From Fidelibacterota bacterium (GTDB lineage Bacteria > Fidelibacterota > Marinisomatia > Marinisomatales > TCS55): a DNA stretch of 7,940 bases. The stretch's first letter is position 1. Every line of letters starts with the position of its first letter. Location of the stretch: contig PAIR01000066.1 in NCBI GenBank assembly GCA_002704905.1, positions 1 through 7,940 on the forward strand. Direction: 5' to 3'. Shown here one piece after another: positions 1 through 5,538 of the stretch. A model generated the notes under the pieces. It was not told the DNA's origin, did not search any database, and saw nothing but the letters and a program-made list of their open reading frames with translations. Both the position numbers and the translations under genes were made by a program.

Positions 1-144
1 AAAGGTTTTAAGCTATATGAGCACCCTATAATTTTTATTGATAGGACCATTGGTGAGTCTAAAATGAGTCGTACAATAATGTTTGAAGCAGTATGGATAG
101 TATGGAGATTGCGTATTTGGCGTATTTTTGGGTGGAATAAGTAA
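1..144 (+). CDS. C-terminal end of a GT2 polyprenol-phosphate mannosyltransferase-like glycosyltransferase (5' truncated)
   Basis: Frame 1 is open from the window edge to a TAA at 142-144, giving the last 47 residues of a protein. The tail contains FIDRTIGESKMS followed by a region rich in Trp and Arg (VWIVWRLRIWRIFG). The pattern [V/I]FxDRxxGxSKMS near the C-terminus is characteristic of dolichol/polyprenol-phosphate mannose synthases (DPM1/Ppm1 type, GT2 family). These transfer a sugar from a nucleotide donor to a polyprenyl phosphate at the cytoplasmic face of the membrane, supplying lipid-linked sugar for envelope glycosylation. The catalytic GT-A domain with its metal-binding Asp residues lies outside the window, so neither activity nor sugar specificity can be read. 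No C-terminal membrane domain follows, so this would be the short, soluble form. accA starts 24 bases downstream, probably in the same operon. An undecaprenyl-phosphate glucose or other GT2 enzyme is the alternative. Confidence 0.75.
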   Translation, partial: KGFKLYEHPIIFIDRTIGESKMSRTIMFEAVWIVWRLRIWRIFGWNK

Positions 145-159
145 ATTTTATTTTAATTT

Positions 160-164
160 GAAGG
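160..164 (+). promoter_or_regulatory. Shine-Dalgarno site for accA
   Basis: GAAGG lies four bases before the ATG at 169, within the 24-base gap after the upstream glycosyltransferase stop. It supports this ATG as the accA start. The gap is too short and featureless to show a terminator or separate promoter. Confidence 0.6.
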
Positions 165-168
165 TATT

Positions 169-1122
169 ATGGTAGACTATTATTTAGATTTTGAAAATCC
201 TCTAAAAGAAATTGATCAAAAAATTATCGAACTTGAAGCAGATACAAGTTCTGCAGATCATTCTTCTAAGATTATTGAACTTAAATCTGAAAAAGAATTA
301 ACGCAAAAGAGCATTTTTTCAGGTTTATCGCGTTGGCAACGCGTTCAATTAGCTCGTCACCCTCAAAGACCATTTTCATTAGATTATATTCAAGCCATTT
401 GTCCTGATTTTGTTGAACTCCATGGGGATCGTTATTTTGGGGATGATGCAGCTGTTGTTTCTGGAATTGGTAGCATCGAAGGCGTAAAGACAGTATTTAT
501 TGGTCAGCAAAAGGGTAGAAATACAAAAGAAAATCTTTTTCGTAATTTTGGAATGATGCGCCCGGAAGGTTACCGTAAGGCGCTCCGTATAATGAAACTG
601 GCTGAAAAGTTTAAGCTTCCTATAATATCTCTAATCGATACACCTGGGGCTTACCCCGGTATTGGTGCAGAAGAACGGGGGCAAGGTCAAGCCATCGCTA
701 ATAATCTTTGGGAGATGTCCAAATTGAAGGTTCCTATCATCTCTGTTGTTATTGGAGAGGGGGCCAGTGGAGGTGCGCTCGGAATAGCAGTTTGCGACCG
801 TATGCTTATGCTGGAAAACACCTGGTTTTCTGTTATTAGTCCTGAAGGTTGTGCATCCATTCTCTGGAGGGATGCATCAAAAGCACCAGATGCAGCAGAT
901 GCGATGAAAGTAGCTCCTGAAGACCTTATGAACATGGGCATTTGTGACCGAATTATTGAGGAGCCCTTAGGCGGAGCCCATCGTGACTTTAATATAATAG
1001 CAGCCAAACTGAAACAAGTTTTATTGGAAGAACTTGATTCTTTTAAAGATGTTGATCCTGATTCCTTTTTGGAGCAGCGTATTGAACGTTATGAAAAAAT
1101 GGGTGTTTATAAAGAATCCTGA
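169..1122 (+). CDS. accA: Acetyl-CoA carboxylase carboxyltransferase subunit alpha
   Basis: AccA pairs with AccD in the cytoplasmic carboxyltransferase that moves CO2 from biotin on AccB to acetyl-CoA, making malonyl-CoA, the first committed step of fatty-acid synthesis. The 317 residues match the usual length (about 319 in E. coli). A helical N-terminal part with YYLDFENPLKEID (residues 4-16) is followed by HGDRYFGDDAAVVSGIG (85-101), IGQQKGR (111-117), NFGMMRPEGYRKALR (126-140), LIDTPGAYPGIGAEERGQG (155-173) and GEGASGGALGI (196-206). The last two blocks form the crotonase-fold CoA and biotin site, with backbone amides from the Gly-rich turns making the oxyanion hole. The full alpha-subunit N-terminus is present and there is no zinc finger, so it is AccA alone, not an AccDA fusion. 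accD is not in the window. The start has a good Shine-Dalgarno, and the stop shares one base with the next ATG (TGATG), suggesting translational coupling to the thioesterase. Confidence 0.97.
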   Translation: MVDYYLDFENPLKEIDQKIIELEADTSSADHSSKIIELKSEKELTQKSIFSGLSRWQRVQLARHPQRPFSLDYIQAICPDFVELHGDRYFGDDAAVVSGIGSIEGVKTVFIGQQKGRNTKENLFRNFGMMRPEGYRKALRIMKLAEKFKLPIISLIDTPGAYPGIGAEERGQGQAIANNLWEMSKLKVPIISVVIGEGASGGALGIAVCDRMLMLENTWFSVISPEGCASILWRDASKAPDAADAMKVAPEDLMNMGICDRIIEEPLGGAHRDFNIIAAKLKQVLLEELDSFKDVDPDSFLEQRIERYEKMGVYKES

Positions 1123-1532
1123 TGGTCAGCTTCGACTATCACACCAAAATTTATTATAAAGATATCGATCAGATGGGCCTTGTCTATTACGCCCGTTATT
1201 TTGAATTTTTTGAGCAAGCCCGTACCGAACTTCTTAATGATCTAGGAATAATTGTATCTGAAATTGAAGACGAAGGATATTTTCTTCCAGTGGTTTCCGC
1301 TACCTGTGATTACAAGGAGGGAGCCAAGTTTGAAGATGAGGTCATTGTTAGAACTATTATCAAAGATATGCCTGTTGCCAAATTAACAATTAACTATGAA
1401 ATATATCGAGAATCCGATGATCATCTATTAGTTAAAGGGCATACAATCCATGGATTCATCGATAAAGATGGAAACCCGAAGCGCCCACCAAAATCAATTA
1501 TGGATAAACTCCATTCTCTTATTTCCGATTGA
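1122..1532 (+). CDS. ybgC: YbgC/4HBT-family acyl-CoA thioesterase
   Basis: This 136-residue protein has the size of a single hot-dog-fold thioesterase. Residues 14-34 hold the family signature, DIDQMGLVYYARYFEFFEQAR, which matches DxDxxGxVYxxxYxxxFExAR of YbgC and 4-hydroxybenzoyl-CoA thioesterases. D16 aligns with the catalytic Asp of YbgC. The central segment (about 58-110) has the alternating pattern expected of the beta sheet, ending in KGHTIHGFID. Such enzymes hydrolyse acyl-CoA esters in the cytoplasm, and in many proteobacteria YbgC sits in the tol-pal operon. Here it follows accA instead, with a one-base TGATG overlap, which points to a link with fatty-acid or phospholipid metabolism (inference). 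FadM/TesC-like long-chain specificity is an alternative that the sequence does not settle. No clear Shine-Dalgarno precedes the ATG, so translation probably depends on accA. The 3' end overlaps the convergent transporter gene by 14 bp. Confidence 0.88.
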   Translation: MVSFDYHTKIYYKDIDQMGLVYYARYFEFFEQARTELLNDLGIIVSEIEDEGYFLPVVSATCDYKEGAKFEDEVIVRTIIKDMPVAKLTINYEIYRESDDHLLVKGHTIHGFIDKDGNPKRPPKSIMDKLHSLISD

Positions 1533-2397
1533 TTAGATAAACGGCGGTAACGGCCAATATGCCACCAATAAGAGTGGACCATTGTATTCTTTCCCCTAGA
1601 ACGATCGCGGAAATCCCCATGGCGCTTGTAGGTACAACATACATGAAAGAAGATGCTTTTTCTGATCCCAGTTTCATAGTGGTCAAAAAGAAGATTGTTG
1701 TACCGAATCCCAATGATCCAACTGAAATTATGAGAAAATTAATCCAATAGATCCAGTCAAATTGAAACACCGTCAAGAGGGATTTCCAAGGTACTAACGG
1801 TATTGAAAAGATTAATGCAAAGAGGTAAAGCCATAAACTGAAGTTGAGTACTTGGAGCTCTGTTGTGGCTTTTTGGGTTGCAATGGTTACACCCGCCCAT
1901 ATAACCGCTGCCATGATAAAGAATATATTGCCCGAGTCCAAAAGGCTTTGAATATTTATTTCCCAAAATCTTAAAAGGATCAATCCTCCTATCATCCCCA
2001 GAATAATGCCTGCAACTTCTTTTCTGTGAATAGTTTTCCCAAATATTTTGAAAACAAATATATATGTAACAAGTGGACTCATAGTAGGGACGATTATTCC
2101 ACCCAAACTAGCCATTCCAATTTGGGTACCCTTGAAGTAATTATAGTTATATCCCACAAGGAAAATTGCAGCAATGATTACATAAGAAAGAGACTTTTTT
2201 GGAAATTGTGACTTAATACCCATAAAAAACATAATAGATGTCATGGTTGCAGCGGCAAAAATAAACCGCCATACCATAATAAGTTCCGGATCTGCATAGC
2301 GTCCTGTTATCTTTGCACTTGGCCAGGAGATACCCCAAATGAGCATAGCAGCTACCATAGCCATGTAGAGTCGAGTATTTGATTTATAAGCGTTCAA
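1519..2397 (-). CDS. EamA/DMT-superfamily membrane transporter
   Basis: The 292-residue product is strongly hydrophobic, with about ten predicted membrane helices (roughly 10-30, 40-60, 70-88, 97-117, 127-145, 155-173, 185-205, 218-238, 248-266 and 272-289). This is the two-times-five EamA layout of the drug/metabolite transporter superfamily. Family marks include MLIWGISWPSAK in helix 1, the helix-4 block SLGGIIVPTMSPLVTYIF and, in the second repeat, VVPTSAMGISAIVLGERI, with the usual Gly-Glu before the last helix. Relatives in the inner membrane export amino acids, metabolites or drugs; the substrate cannot be inferred here. The start chosen is TTG at 2397, because the upstream frame has no ATG or GTG before a stop. 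AAGGGA lies 14 bases before it, rather far. ATG at codon 12 (2364) would still keep helix 1 but has no visible Shine-Dalgarno. It is transcribed away from yebC and converges on the thioesterase gene. Confidence 0.9.
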   Translation of the reverse strand: MNAYKSNTRLYMAMVAAMLIWGISWPSAKITGRYADPELIMVWRFIFAAATMTSIMFFMGIKSQFPKKSLSYVIIAAIFLVGYNYNYFKGTQIGMASLGGIIVPTMSPLVTYIFVFKIFGKTIHRKEVAGIILGMIGGLILLRFWEINIQSLLDSGNIFFIMAAVIWAGVTIATQKATTELQVLNFSLWLYLFALIFSIPLVPWKSLLTVFQFDWIYWINFLIISVGSLGFGTTIFFLTTMKLGSEKASSFMYVVPTSAMGISAIVLGERIQWSTLIGGILAVTAVYLINRK

Positions 2398-2411
2398 GAG
2401 CGAATGAATAA

Positions 2412-2417
2412 TCCCTT
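2412..2417 (-). promoter_or_regulatory. Possible Shine-Dalgarno site for the EamA transporter
   Basis: Read on the minus strand this is AAGGGA, the same motif as the yebC ribosome-binding site. It lies 14 bases from the TTG at 2397, longer than the usual 5-10, so the match is doubtful. No other in-frame start lies closer, and it favours TTG over the internal ATG at 2364. Confidence 0.35.
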
Positions 2418-2445
2418 GGTTGGGAATGAGGTTTGTATCGTCGTA

Positions 2446-2474
2446 ATTTTATGTTTCTATTAATATCATCACAA
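2446..2474 (-). promoter_or_regulatory. Candidate sigma70-type promoter for the EamA transporter
   Basis: On the minus strand TTGTGA (2474-2469) matches four of six bases of the -35 consensus TTGACA, and TAAAAT (2451-2446) matches five of six of the -10 consensus TATAAT. They are separated by exactly 17 bases. Transcription would start near 2439, leaving a leader of about 42 bases before the TTG start. The -35 element overlaps the ribosome-binding site of the divergent yebC gene. This is assigned by eye in an AT-rich gap where chance matches are common. Confidence 0.4.
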
Positions 2475-2478
2475 GGGA
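2473..2478 (+). promoter_or_regulatory. Shine-Dalgarno site for yebC
   Basis: AAGGGA lies four bases before the ATG at 2483 and supports that start, which also gives the canonical YebC N-terminus MSGHSKW. It is one of the three strong ribosome-binding sites in the window. Confidence 0.6.
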
Positions 2479-2482
2479 ATTT

Positions 2483-3217
2483 ATGTCAGGACACAGCAAA
2501 TGGGCGAATATTAGACATAAAAAAGCCGCTCAGGATGCCAAACGAGGAAAAGTATTTACAAAGGTCATCAAAGAATTAATGGTGGCCGCTAGGAATGGTG
2601 GTAGCGATCCTGATGCTAATCCACGCTTAAGACAGGCTATTTCAACAGCTAAAGCATCTAATATGCCCAATGATACTATGAATAGAGCTATTCAAAAAGG
2701 TGCAGGAGAATTGGAAGGAGTTACATACGAAGAAACGATTTATGAAGGATATGGACCAGGCGGTGTTGCTATTATGATGGATGTTATGACAGATAATAAG
2801 AACCGCACTGTTGCAGAAATTCGTCATATCATGAATAAGTATGGTGGTAATTTGGGGGAAAACGGCTCCGTTGCTTGGATGTTTGAAAAATTTGGTCAAG
2901 TTATTTTATCCGCCAATGGGCATGTTGAAGACAAAGTCTTTGAAGAAGCCCTAGAAGCGGGAGCAGACGATTTTGCAGCGTCAAATAGTGAATTTATTCT
3001 TACCGCCGCACCCTCTGAGACAGTCAATGTCGCCGATACTATGGGCGCTAAAGGATATGACGTAGTTTCATCTGCAGTAGAAATGGTACCAAAAAATATC
3101 ATGAATGTTTCCGGCGATGATGTAAAAAAACTGATTAATATGATGGAGCTTCTAGAAGACCATGATGATATTCAAAATATTTATTCTAATTTTGAGATTG
3201 ATGAGAGTGACCTTTAA
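2483..3217 (+). CDS. yebC: YebC/PmpR-family protein (TACO1 homologue)
   Basis: The 244-residue product matches the family length (about 246 in E. coli) and opens with the near-invariant MSGHSKWANIRHKKAAQDAK, followed by GKVFTKVIKELMVAAR (22-37), PRLRQAISTAKASNMP (47-62) and YEGYGPGGVAIMMD (87-100). The NKNRTVAEIRHIMNKYGG block (105-122) and the SVAWMFEKFG stretch (129-138) are also present. Members are cytoplasmic three-domain proteins, described either as DNA-binding transcription regulators (PmpR) or, more recently, as translation factors that relieve ribosome stalling like mitochondrial TACO1. Which applies here cannot be told from sequence. It leads the right-hand gene block, has its own good Shine-Dalgarno, and lies 23 bases upstream of ruvC, the order common in many bacteria. 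The acidic C-terminal tail (EDHDDIQNIYSNFEIDESDL) is typical. The product looks intact. Confidence 0.95.
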   Translation: MSGHSKWANIRHKKAAQDAKRGKVFTKVIKELMVAARNGGSDPDANPRLRQAISTAKASNMPNDTMNRAIQKGAGELEGVTYEETIYEGYGPGGVAIMMDVMTDNKNRTVAEIRHIMNKYGGNLGENGSVAWMFEKFGQVILSANGHVEDKVFEEALEAGADDFAASNSEFILTAAPSETVNVADTMGAKGYDVVSSAVEMVPKNIMNVSGDDVKKLINMMELLEDHDDIQNIYSNFEIDESDL

Positions 3218-3240
3218 CCATTAAATGAGTCAAATCCTCG

Positions 3241-3729
3241 GTGACAACAATTCAAAGAGTAATTGGAGTGGATCCCGGATTGAATATCACGGGATTTGGT
3301 ATCCTTGATCAAAGGGGGGGGCAGGTACGGGTGGTTGCCTATGGTACCATAAAACCGCCTAAAAAGGAATCCTTACCCAATCGGTTAAAATATTTGAATG
3401 TTCACATGGCAGAATTATTGGAAAAATTTGAACCGAAATCCATGGCTATAGAAGATACATTCCATAGTAAGAATGTAAAATCGGCATTATTGTTAGGGCA
3501 GGCAAAAGGCGTTTTATTACTAGCCGCCGCGTCAAGAGGAATTCCATCAGTGGATTATGCGCCGCGGAAAGTTAAGCAATCGGTTGTTGGCAATGGGGCC
3601 GCAGATAAAAGTCAGGTTCAGTATATGGTTCAACAGATCTTGAAAATGGATGAACCGCCAAAACCTTTAGATGTTTCTGATGCATTGGCTATTGGATTAT
3701 GCCACATAAATCAGAATAAATATCTATGA
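3241..3729 (+). CDS. ruvC: Crossover junction endodeoxyribonuclease RuvC
   Basis: RuvC is the homodimeric, Mg-dependent nuclease that cuts Holliday junctions symmetrically, working with the RuvAB branch-migration motor. The 162 residues (173 in E. coli) start with the RNase H-like strand VIGVDPGLNITGFGIL (7-22). All four expected acidic catalytic residues are visible: D11 in VDPG, E71 in AIEDTF, and D144 and D147 in LDVSDALAIGLCH. The GQAKGVLLLAA helix (86-96) and the YAPRKVKQSVVGNGAADKSQV block (106-126) are also canonical. The start is GTG: the upstream frame reaches TGA at 3226-3228 without another start, and no later start would keep the first catalytic strand. No Shine-Dalgarno is evident, so expression probably depends on read-through or coupling from yebC. 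A run of eight G (3314-3321) lies near the 5' end. The stop overlaps the ruvA start by ATGA. Confidence 0.95.
   Translation: MTTIQRVIGVDPGLNITGFGILDQRGGQVRVVAYGTIKPPKKESLPNRLKYLNVHMAELLEKFEPKSMAIEDTFHSKNVKSALLLGQAKGVLLLAAASRGIPSVDYAPRKVKQSVVGNGAADKSQVQYMVQQILKMDEPPKPLDVSDALAIGLCHINQNKYL
3314..3321 (+). repeat. Poly-G tract (G8) inside ruvC
   Basis: Eight consecutive G bases encode the end of Arg25 plus Gly26 and Gly27 of RuvC. The reading frame is intact at this length. A one-base change would shift the frame after about 27 codons and remove three of the four catalytic acids. Such tracts are slippage-prone, and they stand out in this AT-rich DNA. Confidence 0.9.
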
Positions 3730-4331
3730 GTTTAATCGATTCCATATCGGGAAAACTTTTCGTCAAAAACCCCACCGAAGCTATTATTGATATAGGCGGA
3801 TTCCGTTTCCGAGTTAATATATCTGTTTCAGCTTATGAAAGCCTACCAAGGAAAGGAGAACAGGTTGATCTACTGACCTACCTTCATGTTAAAGAAGATA
3901 TTCTTGACCTTTATGGATTTAAGGATAATAGTGAACGATCATTATTTATGAATTTGAATACTATCAGTGGGATTGGACCACGATCAGCCATGAATATATT
4001 ATCTGGTACAAACCCGGACGAATTTAAAAGCCAGATCATCGCAGGTGATGTAAAGTCCCTAACTGTAATTCCGGGGATTGGTGCCAAGACGGCCAAGAGG
4101 ATCATTGTAGAATTGAAGGAAAAATTTTCAAATGATTTGGATGGAAAAAATGAACTTGGATTCACGGAGGATGGGGATTCAAGTGTGGTGAAAGATGCTG
4201 CCACTGCTCTCAAATCACTGGGATATAAAGCAGGTCAAGTAAATAAAACATTAATCGATTTAGAGCGTGACGGAGAAATGCCCGAGGAATTGGAAAGTAT
4301 CATTCGAAAAGCGTTAGCTAAAATGATTTGA
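3726..4331 (+). CDS. ruvA: Holliday junction branch-migration protein RuvA
   Basis: RuvA binds four-way DNA junctions as a tetramer and loads the RuvB ATPase rings. The 201 residues (203 in E. coli) show three domains: an OB-fold (about 1-65) with the acidic pin E57-D58 in HVKEDILDLYGF, two helix-hairpin-helix motifs (ISGIGPRSAMNIL 80-92 and IPGIGAKTAKRIIVELKEKF 115-134), a flexible acidic linker (about 135-152), and a C-terminal domain III (about 153-201, VKDAATALKSLGYKAGQV) that contacts RuvB. The start codon lies in the ATGA overlap with the ruvC stop, and no strong Shine-Dalgarno precedes it, so translational coupling is likely. ruvB, which often follows directly, is absent: the next gene, ten bases on, is an aminotransferase. 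Domain III is well kept, so a RuvB partner is expected elsewhere in the genome. Confidence 0.96.
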   Translation: MSLIDSISGKLFVKNPTEAIIDIGGFRFRVNISVSAYESLPRKGEQVDLLTYLHVKEDILDLYGFKDNSERSLFMNLNTISGIGPRSAMNILSGTNPDEFKSQIIAGDVKSLTVIPGIGAKTAKRIIVELKEKFSNDLDGKNELGFTEDGDSSVVKDAATALKSLGYKAGQVNKTLIDLERDGEMPEELESIIRKALAKMI

Positions 4332-4335
4332 GGAG
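4331..4335 (+). promoter_or_regulatory. Shine-Dalgarno site for the aminotransferase
   Basis: AGGAG begins at the last base of the ruvA TGA stop and ends six bases before the ATG at 4342. The site therefore overlaps the end of ruvA, so ribosomes finishing ruvA are well placed to restart on the aminotransferase. Confidence 0.65.
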
Positions 4336-4341
4336 TAAAGT

Positions 4342-5538
4342 ATGCAGTACGCAGAACAATTAAACATGTTGGGGACGGAAACAGCTTTTGCAGTATCAGC
4401 TCAGGCAAAAGCGTGGGCAGATAAAGGACATAAGGTCTATCCATTTCATTTGGGGGATATTAACATCGCTACACCTGAAAATATCGTTGAGGCAACACTG
4501 AAGGGCATTCGTGATGGCAAGACGGGATATTGTCCATCCGAAGGCATATTGCCTCTTAGGGAGGCTCTAGCCAACGATGTGGGATCAAGGCGAGGCCTAA
4601 CCTATGGCCCCGATAATGTATCGATTCAGCCTGGAGGTAAGCCAACCATCGGTAAATTTATCGCTGCGATCATGAATCCAGGAGATGAAGTGCTATATCC
4701 CAACCCGGGATACCCTATTTATGAATCCCAAATAGAATATCAAGGTGGAAATGCATTACCATATGGTTATGTTCAAACTAATACTGGATTTAATATTGAT
4801 ATAGATTTTCTAAAAGATTGTATTACTGATAAGACTGAAGCGATCATTTATAACAATTATCAAAATCCGATCTCAGCCGAATCTTCTCAGCAAGAGATGG
4901 AAGCGATCGCTCAGTTAGCAATAGATAATGACCTGTGGGTATTGGCAGATGAAGCCTATCATGAAATGATCTATGAAGGGGAATCTCGGTCAATAGCATC
5001 TATTCCAGGAATGCAGGAAAGAACGGTGATCCTTTATACCTTTTCAAAGAAATATGCAATGACCGGATGGCGCGTGGGGGGGGCAATTGGGCCGGAACAG
5101 GTGATTCGATACATTTCCAAATTAAACGTGAATGCGGAATCTTGCACCACTCATTTTATACAGGATGCTATGGTAGAAGCTCTTACAGGTGACGCTTCCG
5201 GTCCTGAGAAAATATTAATTACCCTTGGTGAGCGACGTGATGCGGCAGTGGCGGGTTTGAATGCTATTAAATGTATAAACATCCCCACTCCAAGATCTAC
5301 CTTTTATCTTTTTCCAAATGTAACTGAAATTATGCAACGCAAGGGGTTGGATAAGATTGAACAACTCCGAGTGGGAGCCCTTGAAAATGCTAATGTTTCT
5401 TTTTGCACTCGAGATCATTTTGGGCGACCTCAAGAAAGAGAGAGAGAATTCTTTATTCGATTTGCCTATTCTGGAATTACTGTTGAAGATATCAATGAAG
5501 GAATGGTCAAACTGAAAACGTATTTTGAATCCAAATGA
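4342..5538 (+). CDS. PLP-dependent class I/II aminotransferase (aspartate-aminotransferase fold)
   Basis: This 398-residue fold-type I enzyme should move amino groups between an amino acid and a 2-oxo acid in the cytoplasm. Visible marks are the substrate loop near FHLGD (35-39), YCPSEGILPLREALA (63-77), the cofactor-phosphate region QPGGKPTIG (96-104), N175 in YQNP, D203 and Y206 in LADEAYHEMIYEG (PLP ring contacts), the Schiff-base lysine K236 in FSKKYAMTGWRVGG, R244, and the substrate-carboxylate arginine R373 in FIRFAYSGI. The residues after N175-P176 read I-S-A where the family normally has T-G-A. Substrate is not decidable: aspartate, alanine, aromatic or LL-diaminopimelate-type specificities all occur in this fold. 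It sits between ruvA and gcvT, sharing an ATGA overlap with gcvT, which suggests amino-acid or one-carbon metabolism. A G8 run covers the GWRVGG codons. Confidence 0.9.
   Translation: MQYAEQLNMLGTETAFAVSAQAKAWADKGHKVYPFHLGDINIATPENIVEATLKGIRDGKTGYCPSEGILPLREALANDVGSRRGLTYGPDNVSIQPGGKPTIGKFIAAIMNPGDEVLYPNPGYPIYESQIEYQGGNALPYGYVQTNTGFNIDIDFLKDCITDKTEAIIYNNYQNPISAESSQQEMEAIAQLAIDNDLWVLADEAYHEMIYEGESRSIASIPGMQERTVILYTFSKKYAMTGWRVGGAIGPEQVIRYISKLNVNAESCTTHFIQDAMVEALTGDASGPEKILITLGERRDAAVAGLNAIKCINIPTPRSTFYLFPNVTEIMQRKGLDKIEQLRVGALENANVSFCTRDHFGRPQEREREFFIRFAYSGITVEDINEGMVKLKTYFESK
5076..5083 (+). repeat. Poly-G tract (G8) inside the aminotransferase gene
   Basis: Eight consecutive G bases span the last base of Val245, the codons of Gly246 and Gly247, and the first base of Ala248, about ten residues after the catalytic lysine. 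The frame is intact at this length. A slip would remove the C-terminal third, including R373. Confidence 0.9.
5437..5447 (+). repeat. Short AG dinucleotide run
   Basis: The bases AGAGAGAGAGA encode part of the EREREF stretch near residue 366-371 of the aminotransferase. The run is short and probably reflects the charged Glu-Arg sequence. Confidence 0.7.

Noticed and set aside
687..1007. Open frame of 106 codons on the minus strand within accA
   Set aside because: It lies antisense to a fully conserved accA and has no family motif or ribosome-binding site. It is a by-product of accA codon use.
1535..1575. GC-rich patch after the thioesterase stop as a terminator
   Set aside because: Arms around GGCGGT and GCCACC do not pair well, no T-run follows, and the bases are coding for the transporter.
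2433..2466. Possible yebC promoter, TTGTAT and TAATAT
   Set aside because: The -35 matches only three of six bases, the spacer would be 22 bases and the predicted start falls on the ribosome-binding site. I could not pick a convincing yebC promoter.
3225..3308. 27-codon frame starting at ATG 3225, overlapping the ruvC start
   Set aside because: It is too short, has no Shine-Dalgarno and no recognisable content. It is noted only as a possible influence on ruvC translation, not as a gene.
3911..4444. Minus-strand open frames inside ruvA and across the ruvA/aminotransferase junction
   Set aside because: Both are antisense to conserved domains of RuvA and the aminotransferase start and show no independent coding signal.
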